From NCBI RefSeq assembly GCF_900115095.1, contig NZ_FOVH01000002.1, forward strand, positions 310,001-374,000: DNA of 64,000 nt, written 5' to 3'. Shown here one piece after another: positions 1 through 7,555 of the stretch. The stretch comes from Actinomadura madurae (lineage in GTDB: Bacteria > Actinomycetota > Actinomycetes > Streptosporangiales > Streptosporangiaceae). The translations under genes were made by a program, and so were the position numbers. The notes under the pieces were generated by a model. It was not told the origin of the DNA and ran no database searches. It saw only the letters and a list, made by a program, of their open reading frames with translations. Numbering within the stretch: the first letter of the stretch is position 1; every line of letters starts with the position of its first letter.

Positions 1-236
1 GCGACCCGCTCGTCGGCGTCGGCCTTCAGCCTCATCAGCTCGCTGACGTCGCCCCCGAGCGCCATCTCCCGCAGCCGCGCGATCGTCGCCGCGTCCACGC
101 TCTGGCTCGCCGGGAACCGGTCGTCCATCGTCCGGACGGTCAGCAGGTACGTCACCGCGACCAGCGCCGCCGACGTGACCAGGAACAGCCCCCCGTACAC
201 CAGGGTCAGCCGCGTCCTGACGCTCAGCCTGTTCAT
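1..236 (-). CDS. Sensor histidine kinase, N-terminal part only (cut by window edge)
   Basis: The ATG at 236 begins a frame that stays open to the window edge (about 78 residues). It starts MNRLSVRTRLTLVYGG and continues as one hydrophobic membrane helix (about residues 8-32), then a charged extracytoplasmic stretch. This is the usual start of an actinobacterial OmpR-partner sensor kinase. Its start overlaps the stop of the response-regulator gene by 4 bases (ATGA), so the two are translationally coupled with the regulator first. The HAMP, HisKA and ATPase domains lie outside the window, so the kinase assignment rests on the start, the membrane helix and the partner gene. Confidence 0.8.
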   Translation of the reverse strand, partial: MNRLSVRTRLTLVYGGLFLVTSAALVAVTYLLTVRTMDDRFPASQSVDAATIARLREMALGGDVSELMRLKADADERV

Positions 237-895
237 CGTGCCTCCAACCGGTACCCGGACCCCGTCACCGTCTCGATCACCGGCGGCTGGCCGAGCTTGC
301 GGCGCAGCGTCGCCATCGTGACCCGGACGATGTTGCTGAACGGGTCGATGTGCTCGTCCCACGCCCGCTCCAGCAGCCGCTCGGCGCTCACCACGCCGCC
401 CTCCGCCCGCAGCAGCTCCTCCAGCACGGCGAACTCCTTGTTCGTCAGCCGCACCTCCCGGCCGTCCCGCGCGACCCGCCGCCGGTGCGGGTCGAGCCTT
501 ATGCCCCGCCGCTCCAGGACGGGCGGCACCGGCGGCCCCGACCGGCGCGCCAGCGCCCGCACCCGCGCCACCAGCTCGCTGAACACGAACGGCTTCGGCA
601 GATAGTCGTCGGCGCCGAGCGACAGCCCGTCCACCCGGTCGTCGACGTCCCCGGCCGCGGTCAGCATCAGGATCCGCGCACCGCCGCGCCGCCCCACCAG
701 CTCCCGGCACACGTCGTCGCCGTGGACGGTCGGCAGGTCCCGGTCCAAAACCACCACGTCGTACTCGTTGTACGACGCCCGCTCCAGCGCATCGTCGCCG
801 TCGTACACCACGTCCACGGCCATGGCCTCCTCGCGGAGCCCCTCGGCGATCGTGTCCGCGAGCACCCGCTCGTCCTCGACGATCAGTACACGCAT
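233..895 (-). CDS. OmpR/PhoB-family response regulator
   Basis: This is a 220-residue DNA-binding response regulator. The receiver domain (about residues 1-115) has the acidic pair in IVEDE, the phospho-acceptor Asp51 in VVVLDRDLP, a Thr near 79 and Lys101 in LPKPF. A winged-helix Trans_reg_C domain follows (about 125-218), with RLTNKEFAVLEELL and the typical end TVTGSGYRLE. I chose ATG 895 because the conserved start MRVLIVEDE lies there; an upstream in-frame ATG at 907 would add only MLGG. The sensor-kinase gene overlaps its stop. Just upstream, and overlapping the end of the next gene, is a palindrome (GGGTTTAACCC) also found before the MacB-type operon at 7046, which suggests autoregulation and that operon as a target. 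Confidence 0.93.
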   Translation of the reverse strand: MRVLIVEDERVLADTIAEGLREEAMAVDVVYDGDDALERASYNEYDVVVLDRDLPTVHGDDVCRELVGRRGGARILMLTAAGDVDDRVDGLSLGADDYLPKPFVFSELVARVRALARRSGPPVPPVLERRGIRLDPHRRRVARDGREVRLTNKEFAVLEELLRAEGGVVSAERLLERAWDEHIDPFSNIVRVTMATLRRKLGQPPVIETVTGSGYRLEAR

Positions 896-909
896 GCCGC
901 CGAGCATGC

Positions 910-939
910 ACCCCCAGGGGTTAAACCCCGATAAGCCGC
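910..939 (-). promoter_or_regulatory. Candidate response-regulator operator, copy 1
   Basis: Read on the minus strand the site is GCGGCT-T-AT, then GGGGTTTAACCCC, then TGGGGGT, ending 14 bases before the response-regulator start. The same order of elements occurs at 6969-7000 before the lipoprotein/ABC export operon, with a 2-base longer gap before TGGGGGT. The last five codons of the TMEM175-like gene, including its TAA stop, lie inside the site. That two copies stand before functionally linked genes is seen directly; binding by the regulator is inferred. Confidence 0.55.
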
Positions 940-1538
940 CAGATCCTGTTCAGGAAGCGGTCCAGTGCCAGCAGCAGGAGCGCGTAGTAGGAGAAACTTG
1001 GCACGGTCCACGCCAGGGCGAACGCCACGGCGACGACGAGCGTCGCGGAGAGCCCCGAACGGACCGCCTCGATCGTCGGCGGATCGGTCTCCGACGCCAC
1101 CTCGGGATCGCGATAGGGGATCACCGTGAGCGCCGTCTGGCACACCGTGGCGGCGAGGATGGTGCCGAGGTACAGCACGGCCGTGAAGCGGTCGTCCGAG
1201 GAGTAGGCGCCGACCATCTCCGTCGGGAACGGGAGGATCACGACGGAGAGCAGCCAGGCCGCGTTCCACCCCATCAGCGGCTTGGAGTAGGCGGAGATGC
1301 GCTCGAAGATCCGGTGGTGGTCGAACCAGAGCCGGAGGATCACGACGAAGCTGAGCAGGAAGCCGTACACCTGCGCGTCGTGCTCGGTGATCACCTCGCT
1401 CGACGGGCGGCGCGCCTCCGCCGTCTGGGTCACCACGTCGACGAGCGGCAGCACGAGCACCGTCACGGCGATGGCCACGACGGCGTCGGTGAACAGGACC
1501 AGCCGATCCGGGTCCCGGGAGATCACTCGCGACGTCAT
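921..1538 (-). CDS. TMEM175/DUF1211-family potassium channel-like membrane protein
   Basis: This 205-residue integral membrane protein starts at ATG 1538. Near the N-terminus it has DRLVLFTDAVVAIAVTVLVL, matching the first-helix signature of the TMEM175/DUF1211 family (Arg-x3-Phe-Ser/Thr-Asp, here F16-T17-D18). Helices follow at roughly 55-75, 90-105, 120-140 and 165-190. Bacterial members of this size form potassium-permeable channels as homotetramers, so a role in K+ flux across the cytoplasmic membrane is likely but inferred. Its 3' end overlaps the candidate operator of the response-regulator gene. There is no obvious operon partner: the next gene upstream on the same strand starts at 2359 and ends 14 bases before it. 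Confidence 0.8.
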   Translation of the reverse strand: MTSRVISRDPDRLVLFTDAVVAIAVTVLVLPLVDVVTQTAEARRPSSEVITEHDAQVYGFLLSFVVILRLWFDHHRIFERISAYSKPLMGWNAAWLLSVVILPFPTEMVGAYSSDDRFTAVLYLGTILAATVCQTALTVIPYRDPEVASETDPPTIEAVRSGLSATLVVAVAFALAWTVPSFSYYALLLLALDRFLNRIWRLIGV

Positions 1539-1552
1539 CGATCGTGATCGTA

Positions 1553-2359
1553 CTAGCGCCACCAGCAGGTATACGTGACCGCCGCGGTGCCTCCGGGGGA
1601 GAACGAGACCGTCCCGCTCCCGCGTCCGCCGATGTAGCACAGCACCGTCGGGCGGACGGTCACCGCCACCGACGCCGAACGCCCCGACTCGAGCGTCCCG
1701 CCGCCGCCCGCGCTGATGCGCCCGGCCCGGTCCCGCACCGACGACACCGACCACCTCACCCGCCCGCCGACGGCGGTGAGCCGGACGACGCACCGCGCCG
1801 GCAGCCCGGCCGCGCGCACGCCGCGGCAGGCCGCGTCGTCCACCGACAGGCGCCCAGGCGTTTTGCGCTTCTTCGTCGGATTGACGGCCTTCTTCGGCTT
1901 CTTCTTCTGCTCCTTCTCCGCCGCGGGCTTCGTCGGAGCGGCAGTGGGGGAGGCGGGCGTCGTCATCGCGGCCGGCGGCGCCGCCGAGGGCCGGGGCGCC
2001 CGCTGCGTCGACTCGAACAGGACGAGCAGGCTCCCGGTCAGCGCGACGGACGCCGCCGCACCGCCGATCACTACCAGCCACCCGCGCCGCGGTTCGGCGC
2101 GGCACCGGTCGCGGACCAGCTCGTACAGCCGGTCGCGGAACGTCCCGGCATCGGGCACGCCGGCGTCCGGGAGGGCGAGAAGCGCCTCCCGGACGGCCTC
2201 GACGGCCCGCGCGCGGTCACCGAGCAAGTCCTCCGCATACTCGACGAGCTCGGGCCCGTACACGTTGTAGACCTGGCCGACCGCCCCGGGACGCTGTTTC
2301 CGGAGCGCTTCGACCAGCCGGAAGTCCTCGTTCAGCGGCGGCGTGCTTGGGCTGGGCAC
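1553..2359 (-). CDS. Single-pass membrane protein with sigma-70 region 2-like N-terminus
   Basis: A 268-residue protein starting at GTG 2359. Residues 10-90 (LVEALRKQRPGAVGQVYNVY, then EDLLGDRARAVEAVREALL) resemble region 2 of an ECF sigma factor. The -35-recognising region 4 is missing. In its place is one transmembrane helix (about 93-112), a Pro/Ala/Lys-rich linker with a Lys run (about 145-168) and an extracytoplasmic C-terminal domain of about 100 residues with Cys residues and beta-rich sequence. This topology is that of a membrane-tethered protein, not a working sigma factor. Such proteins occur in Actinomadura relatives, but their function is unknown to me. It probably shares a transcript with the TMEM175-like gene. 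Confidence 0.7.
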   Translation of the reverse strand: MPSPSTPPLNEDFRLVEALRKQRPGAVGQVYNVYGPELVEYAEDLLGDRARAVEAVREALLALPDAGVPDAGTFRDRLYELVRDRCRAEPRRGWLVVIGGAAASVALTGSLLVLFESTQRAPRPSAAPPAAMTTPASPTAAPTKPAAEKEQKKKPKKAVNPTKKRKTPGRLSVDDAACRGVRAAGLPARCVVRLTAVGGRVRWSVSSVRDRAGRISAGGGGTLESGRSASVAVTVRPTVLCYIGGRGSGTVSFSPGGTAAVTYTCWWR

Positions 2360-2445
2360 GACGGGAGTATGACCGCTCGTGCACGGTGTGTAATCCGCAA
2401 CGACCCCACACTTCGCGAGGCCGTTTTGTCACCCGGCCACGAAGA

Positions 2446-3345
2446 CTAGGGCCGGATCGCGATGACGTCGTACGGCGTCTCCGGAGTGGGCGGCGTGCTG
2501 AACCGCGCGTTCGGAAGGTAGAGCCGCGAACCGGAACGCGCGATCGTCGTCGGGATGTCGAAACGGGGATCGGCAATGCGCTTGACGACCCGTCCTTCCG
2601 TGGCGCGCCTGTTCAGCCGCACCACTGCCACGCTGTTCAGCCGGTTCTGCACGGCATAGAGGGTGCTTCCCTCCAGCAGCAGCCCGTCGCCGTTCACCAG
2701 CGACTCCCCGTGCAGATCGACCTCCTTGGCGACACCGGTACGGGAATCGACCCGGAACAGCTTTCCGGTGTTGGACTGGACGATCAGCAGCGTCCGCCCG
2801 TCCCGGCCGGCGACGATCCCGTTGGCGTTGATGCCCTCGCCGTAGACGATGTCCCCGCTCAGCGGCAGTGTCTTCACCCCGCCTCGCCCTCTCGCAGGAA
2901 TCCGGTAGAGAACGGGATTGGTCGAATCGGTGAACCACGCACCATCACGGCTGAGGGCGACATCATTGACGAAGGACGGCTGGGTCGTGAGCGTGTACGA
3001 CTTCAGCACCGCCCCGCTCCGCGTATCGACGACGCGCGCGTCCCCACCTGACCCGCCCGCGACGAACAGCCTGCTCCCGAGGGTCTTCATGCCGAGCGAC
3101 GGGGTGCCCGGCCCGGCGCTGATGACCTTGCCCTTTCCGGTGCGCAGGTCGGCGCGGTAAATCGCTCCCGTGGCCCGCGACCCGAAGAACGCCACGGGCC
3201 CGGGCCCGGTCGCGATCCCCTCGGGCTGGAACCCGGCCGGAAGCGCGATCCGATCGGGCGCCCGCCTGGGCGCGGCGTCCGCCGACGCCCCCACGGGCGC
3301 GAGCAGTCCAACGGTCAGCGCGGTGATGAGAATCCGAGACCACAT
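2446..3345 (-). CDS. Secreted beta-propeller protein (SMP-30/gluconolactonase-like)
   Basis: A 299-residue exported protein. ATG 3345 follows a GAGGGG Shine-Dalgarno and begins a Sec signal (MWSRILITALTVGLLAPVG) with probable cleavage after ASADA. The mature part has repeated blade-like motifs: RTGKGKVISAGPG, DTRSGAVLKSY, NDVALSRDGAWFTDS, DGRTLLIVQSNTGKLFRVD and EGSTLYAVQNRLN. These are the pattern of six-bladed SMP-30/NHL propellers. Family members bind a divalent cation or hydrolyse lactones, but some are only binding scaffolds, and no substrate can be read here. It stands alone, with about 200 bases to the next gene at 2359. Confidence 0.75.
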   Translation of the reverse strand: MWSRILITALTVGLLAPVGASADAAPRRAPDRIALPAGFQPEGIATGPGPVAFFGSRATGAIYRADLRTGKGKVISAGPGTPSLGMKTLGSRLFVAGGSGGDARVVDTRSGAVLKSYTLTTQPSFVNDVALSRDGAWFTDSTNPVLYRIPARGRGGVKTLPLSGDIVYGEGINANGIVAGRDGRTLLIVQSNTGKLFRVDSRTGVAKEVDLHGESLVNGDGLLLEGSTLYAVQNRLNSVAVVRLNRRATEGRVVKRIADPRFDIPTTIARSGSRLYLPNARFSTPPTPETPYDVIAIRP

Positions 3346-3354
3346 GCCCCTCAA

Positions 3355-3985
3355 CCTCTCCCGCCGGTCGCCCTCGTGCCAGACCCAGCTGTCAACGCGG
3401 GCGAACCGGGATCAGGCCGACACCAGTCGGCAAACGCTTTCCGGATGGAACGTCGCTGGGGCCCTTCTGGTTCAAGTTTGGACGAGTTGCTCCACGTTGG
3501 TAATGATCTGCTGCGCCTTGCGGCGGTCGATGCCGCACTTCTCGGCGAGGTGGCGCCGAGAGACCGGACGGCGGCTGCACACCAGGGCGAGCGCCGTAGT
3601 GATCCCAAACGAGGTGGTCGGCCACGGCCATTGGAATCCAAGCCGGCCCATCCGCGCGGTGAGATAGGCCACGTTTCGCAGGCGGGCGGAAGCTGCTATG
3701 GCGGCCAGAAACCAGAACCGCGCTCGGCCGGATAGATGTGGATTCGATGGCGCCTGTTACTTGACGAAGCACGGTCGCCGCGAACGATACGTACTGGCAC
3801 GCGGGAGCGACCGCTCCGCGTCGGTGGACAGTCGGACTGCCCAGAAAGCGCGTACGACAGAACCGGCAGATATCGCTGGCCGGGCTGATCCACATTGACA
3901 ACGCGTCGAAGGTCAGAAGGCATTCAGCAGCACTGATAGCAGAGTTATCTCTCGATCATGCGCCGAGAGTCACACCTTCTGGAGG
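3355..3985. other. Gene-poor stretch with a possible helix-turn-helix remnant
   Basis: There is no convincing gene in about 630 bases. The only protein-like stretch is a minus-strand frame at 3472-3672. Its C-terminal part (SRRHLAEKCGIDRRKAQQII) reads like a helix-turn-helix, but it has no good start or ribosome site. Base composition drifts to lower GC between about 3700 and 3990, unlike the flanking genes. The stretch also carries the promoter region of the antiporter operon. I read it as intergenic DNA with a decayed regulator fragment. Confidence 0.4.
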
Positions 3986-3994
3986 TTGGCCTCA

Positions 3995-5980
3995 TTGCTC
4001 CGCGTCGACGTTCTCTTGCTTGATCTCGTCATCGTGCTGGCACTGGCCCGGCTGTTGGGAGCCGGAGCGCGGCTGATCGGCCAGCCGCCCGTCATCGGCG
4101 AAATCCTCGCCGGGATCCTTCTCGGGCCCACCGTATTCGGCCATCTGATCGGTGACGGCTTGTTCCCCACCGACGTCCGCCCGGCACTGGAGGCGCTCGC
4201 CGACGTGGGCCTGGTGCTCTTCATGCTCGTGGTCGGAATGGAACTCGACCAGAAACTGGTACGTGGCCAGGGGCGCGCCGCGGCGAGCGTGGCGCTCGGC
4301 TCGATGACGCTACCGCTCGGCCTGGGATGCCTGCTGGCGCTGGGGCTGGCCGACGACCACGCACGGGGGGAGACCCTCTCCTTCGTGCTCTTCTTCGGCA
4401 CCGCCATATCGGCGACCGCCTTTCCCGTGCTGGCCAGGATCATCACCGACCGTGGCATGCAACGTACCCGGCTCGGTGCCCTGGCGCTGGCCTCGGCGGC
4501 GATCGCCGACGTCATGATTTGGACCGCGCTGACCATCATCATCGGCGCCAGCGGCTCCAGCGCCTGGCAGTCCGTGATGGTGGTTCCATTCGGCATTTTC
4601 ATGTTCGTGGTCGTCCGGCCGCAGCTACGGCGGCTGATTCCCGTCTACGAACGTGCCGGACGCCTCACTCCCGGCATACTGACCCTGGTTCTTCTCGGGC
4701 TGTTCTGCTCCGCCTTGGCCACCGAATCAATGCATGTACATTTCATTTTCGGAGCGTTCTTGTTCGGCGCCGTGATGCCGCGCGAAGGCGCCGAACGACT
4801 CAACCAGGAGATTCTTGCGCGGCTCGAACAAATCACCGTGCTCATGCTGCTGCCGATGTTCTTCGTCGTCTCGGGGCTGGCGGTGGATCTGTCCGCGCTG
4901 GAGGTCTCGAGCGCCGGCACGCTGGCGGCCATCCTCACCGTCGCGGTCCTCGGCAAGCTCGGCGGTGCTTACGCCGGGGCACGGCTGCGGCGGGTGCCCC
5001 AACGTCAGTCCGCGGCGCTGGCCACGCTTATGAACACTCATGGGCTCACCGAGATCGTGATCCTCAGCGTGGGATTGGAGAAGGGAATACTCGACAAGGA
5101 GTTGTACTCCTTGATGGTGGTGGTGGCCCTGCTCACCACCGCCATGACCGGCCCGCTACTGCGCCGTGTCTATCCGGATCGCGCGGTCGCCCGTGACCGG
5201 GCCGAGGCCGAAGGAGCCGCCCTCGGCGAGCACACCGCCTACCGGGTGCTGGCGGTGGTGGAGGACCCCGCGAACGGCGCCGCGCTGGCGAAACTGGCCC
5301 GTGACGTGGCCCTGAGCGCGGCCCGCGTCCCCGCCTCCGGGCGGTCCGAGGTGATCTTGGCCCACATACGGGACTATCCGACCGAACGTCTGGAATCGAG
5401 CTTCGGTCTACAGGGTGAGCTGGCGGACATCATCGCGGCGCTCAGCGAGATGGAGTCGCTGGCCGCCGAGATCCGCGGCGACGACCTGCCGGTCCGGGTG
5501 GTCAGCCGGTTCTCCGGCGACATGGCCGCCGAACTGCCGCTGCTGGCCGCCAAGGCTGAGGCCGACGTGGTGGTGGTCTCGCCCACCCAGCCCGGATACT
5601 CGATCTTCAAGGAGAAGATGCCCGCCCTCCTGATCACCACGATGCGGCCGGACATCGCCACCAGCGTGGCGGGCGAGATCGCGGTCCTGTACGAGCGGGG
5701 CGGCGAGGTCGCCGTCGAGATGGCCCTTCGGCTGGCGGCGGGCCGGGCACTGACGGTGGTCGGCGGCCGGCGCGCCAGTGCGCTGGCCGACCGACTGGCC
5801 AGACTCGGGATCGGCGTCCATACCAGTGCGGCGCGTCCCGACGGTACGCCGCTGGTGGCCATGGACGGACCGGACACCGCCGACGCCCACCTGCTGGTGC
5901 ATCCCGGGCCTCGCACCGAGCCGATCGAATGGTCGTCTCTCGTGACGGCGTCCGCCGGGTCCGAAAGTGGGGGGCGGTGA
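3995..5980 (+). CDS. CPA2-family cation/proton antiporter with C-terminal USP-like domain
   Basis: A 661-residue Kef/NapA-type monovalent cation:H+ antiporter. The TTG at 3995 lies 9 bases after GGAGG (3981-3985); the in-frame TTG at 3986 touches that site and is unlikely. Residues 1-390 form about 12 membrane helices with family motifs: GQPPVIGEILAGILLGPTVF, LFMLVVGMELD, FFGTAISATAFPVLARI and NTHGLTEIVIL. After residue 410 come two soluble alpha/beta segments resembling universal stress protein domains (YRVLAVVEDPANGAALAKL and EADVVVVSPTQPGYSIF), which could sense nucleotides or stress. The stop overlaps the ATG of the kinase gene (TGATG), so the two are co-translated. It likely mediates pH or K+ homeostasis at the cytoplasmic membrane, gated by its soluble domain or by phosphorylation (inference). 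Confidence 0.88.
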   Translation: MLRVDVLLLDLVIVLALARLLGAGARLIGQPPVIGEILAGILLGPTVFGHLIGDGLFPTDVRPALEALADVGLVLFMLVVGMELDQKLVRGQGRAAASVALGSMTLPLGLGCLLALGLADDHARGETLSFVLFFGTAISATAFPVLARIITDRGMQRTRLGALALASAAIADVMIWTALTIIIGASGSSAWQSVMVVPFGIFMFVVVRPQLRRLIPVYERAGRLTPGILTLVLLGLFCSALATESMHVHFIFGAFLFGAVMPREGAERLNQEILARLEQITVLMLLPMFFVVSGLAVDLSALEVSSAGTLAAILTVAVLGKLGGAYAGARLRRVPQRQSAALATLMNTHGLTEIVILSVGLEKGILDKELYSLMVVVALLTTAMTGPLLRRVYPDRAVARDRAEAEGAALGEHTAYRVLAVVEDPANGAALAKLARDVALSAARVPASGRSEVILAHIRDYPTERLESSFGLQGELADIIAALSEMESLAAEIRGDDLPVRVVSRFSGDMAAELPLLAAKAEADVVVVSPTQPGYSIFKEKMPALLITTMRPDIATSVAGEIAVLYERGGEVAVEMALRLAAGRALTVVGGRRASALADRLARLGIGVHTSAARPDGTPLVAMDGPDTADAHLLVHPGPRTEPIEWSSLVTASAGSESGGR

Positions 5981-6813
5981 TGCGGGGAATCGCCGCGTAC
6001 GACTTCGTCCGGCCGCTGGGGAAGGGCTCACACGGAGAGTTCTTCATGGCCCGGCGACCCACATGGCTTCCGGTAGACGCCCGGTACGTGACCGTCAAGG
6101 TGGTCGGCGCCGGTGAGGATGCCTACCGCCAAGCCACCGGCGAGCTAAACGCCTTCGCCACCGTGCGATCCCGCTACCTGGTCACGCTCTACGACGCAGG
6201 CCACGAATCCGGAAACTTCTACTACTCCATGGAGTTCCTGCCCGCAGCTCGATCGCTTCGGGCGCCCCAAGGACTCCAGCGGCGACGTCGGCTTCTCATG
6301 GCCCTGGCCCACGCCGCCCGAGCCGTGCAGGACCTGCACGATGCCGGGCTGGTGCATTGCGACATCAAGCCCGAGAACATCCTGCTCACCGGCGAGGGCG
6401 GGAAACTGGCGGATCTCGGACTGGTGCGACCCCTGTCTCCCAGAACCGAGCTGACCAGAATGGGCACGCTGCCCTCAATGGAGTTCGTCGACCCGTCCGT
6501 GCTGGGCGGAGAGGAACCCTCACCCGCCGCCGACGTCTGGTCGCTGGGCGCCACGGCGCACTGGCTGCTGTCAGGCAAAGGGCTGTACAGCAGGCTGCCG
6601 ATCCACGATCCGCTACTCGCTCTGCGTATGGTGCTCAGCTCTCAACCCCTCCTCGCGGAAGGCATCGATCCGGAAATCGCCGGGCTGCTCCGTACCTGCT
6701 TCGATGAGCCGGACAAGCGATCGAGCGCCGCCGAGATGGCCGCCCGTCTCGAAGCGCTCGCGCATGCTTCGTCAGGTGAGAATTCGGCGGCCGGAAATCA
6801 GAAAAGATCCTGA
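5980..6813 (+). CDS. Soluble Ser/Thr protein kinase (Hanks type) coupled to the antiporter
   Basis: A 277-residue protein consisting almost only of a kinase domain. It has a glycine loop (GKGSHG, 14-19), the ATP-anchoring Lys40 in VTVKVV, a helix-C Glu near 55, a catalytic loop HCDIKPENIL (Asp128, preceded by Cys, so a non-RD kinase), DLG at 145-147 in place of DFG, and DVWSLGATAHWL. It has no transmembrane helix, PASTA repeats or other sensor, unlike PknB-type kinases. I chose ATG 5980 because it overlaps the antiporter stop (TGATG) after a G-rich stretch; an upstream in-frame start would add 17 unrelated residues. The coupling suggests that the antiporter or its USP-like tail is the substrate (inference). 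Confidence 0.88.
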   Translation: MRGIAAYDFVRPLGKGSHGEFFMARRPTWLPVDARYVTVKVVGAGEDAYRQATGELNAFATVRSRYLVTLYDAGHESGNFYYSMEFLPAARSLRAPQGLQRRRRLLMALAHAARAVQDLHDAGLVHCDIKPENILLTGEGGKLADLGLVRPLSPRTELTRMGTLPSMEFVDPSVLGGEEPSPAADVWSLGATAHWLLSGKGLYSRLPIHDPLLALRMVLSSQPLLAEGIDPEIAGLLRTCFDEPDKRSSAAEMAARLEALAHASSGENSAAGNQKRS

Positions 6814-6968
6814 GCAGGCCCGCAAACCGGTCATCCAACACGACGGCGACGTAATGGGCACGGCGACGATCCACTCAACCCCACCGAAGGCATAACGATT
6901 CGGCAGCGCCGCGCCCTCGCCGTAAGAGCGCACGACCTCGGACCTGCCCCGATGGCACAGCAGAACGT

Positions 6969-7000
6969 GCGGCTAATGCGGGTTTAACCCTCTTGGGGGT
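6969..7000 (+). promoter_or_regulatory. Candidate response-regulator operator, copy 2
   Basis: The elements are GCGGCT-A-AT, then CGGGTTTAACCC, then TCT, then TGGGGGT. They match, in the same order and orientation to the downstream gene, the site at 910-939 before the response-regulator gene. It stands 45 bases before the lipoprotein start at 7046. TATGGC at about 7004 could be part of a -10 element. It is a strong candidate for the point where the two-component system at 1-895 controls the export operon. Confidence 0.55.
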
Positions 7001-7045
7001 CTTATGGCTTTTCGCTGGGGCAGGGGCTCTGGCGGAGAGGATGAG

Positions 7046-7555
7046 ATGGGGATTCGGGTGTGGGCCGCCGGGCTGGTGGTGCCGCTGGTGTTGGGGCTTG
7101 CGGCGTGTGGTGGTGACGACGCGGGCGGGGTCGCGAGTGTCGGGGGGACGGCGGGCAAGGCGTCTGCTTCGGCTTCGCCCAGCGGGTCGCTCGCGCCGGA
7201 GGACGCGGAGCTGAAGTTCGCGCAGTGCATGCGGGAGAACGGGGTCGACGTGCCCGATCCCGGCGGCGACGAGCCGATGCGGCTGGGGAAGGGCGGCGAC
7301 CGGAAGAAGCTGGAGGCGGCGCTGGACAAGTGCCGGCAGTGGCTGCAGGCGGGCGGGAAGATGCCCGACCTCAAGGATCCGAAGGTGCGCGACCAGTACG
7401 TCAAGTTCGCGCAGTGCATGCGCGAGAACGGGGTGGACGTCCCGGACCCCGGGCCGGACGGGCAGATCAAGCTCCCCACGGGGAAGGTCGACCGGAGCAA
7501 GATCGACAAGGCGCGGGAGGCGTGCGGGGAGCTCCTGCCGGGGGCCGGGAGGTGA
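7046..7555 (+). CDS. Lipoprotein with duplicated FAQCMRENG motif
   Basis: A 169-residue lipoprotein starting at ATG 7046 after GAGAGGA. The signal sequence ends in the lipobox LGLAAC, with the acylated Cys followed by a Gly/Asp- and Ser/Ala-rich linker. The mature part contains two copies, about 60 residues apart, of a module beginning KFAQCMRENGVDVPDPG, each followed by a Lys/Asp-rich stretch and a second Cys (DKCRQWL, then REACGEL). The paired Cys suggest a disulfide per module. It is the first gene of a four-gene operon with a membrane-fusion-type adaptor and a MacB-like ABC exporter (stop/start overlap GTGA with the next gene). It is probably an envelope-side accessory of that exporter. 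The module is often seen beside such systems, but its function is unknown. Confidence 0.8.
   Translation: MGIRVWAAGLVVPLVLGLAACGGDDAGGVASVGGTAGKASASASPSGSLAPEDAELKFAQCMRENGVDVPDPGGDEPMRLGKGGDRKKLEAALDKCRQWLQAGGKMPDLKDPKVRDQYVKFAQCMRENGVDVPDPGPDGQIKLPTGKVDRSKIDKAREACGELLPGAGR

Noticed and set aside
3392..3901. A 169-residue minus-strand open frame before the antiporter
   Set aside because: The sequence is mixed in composition, with no recognisable domain, poor start context and codon usage unlike the neighbours. It is treated as part of a gene-poor stretch.
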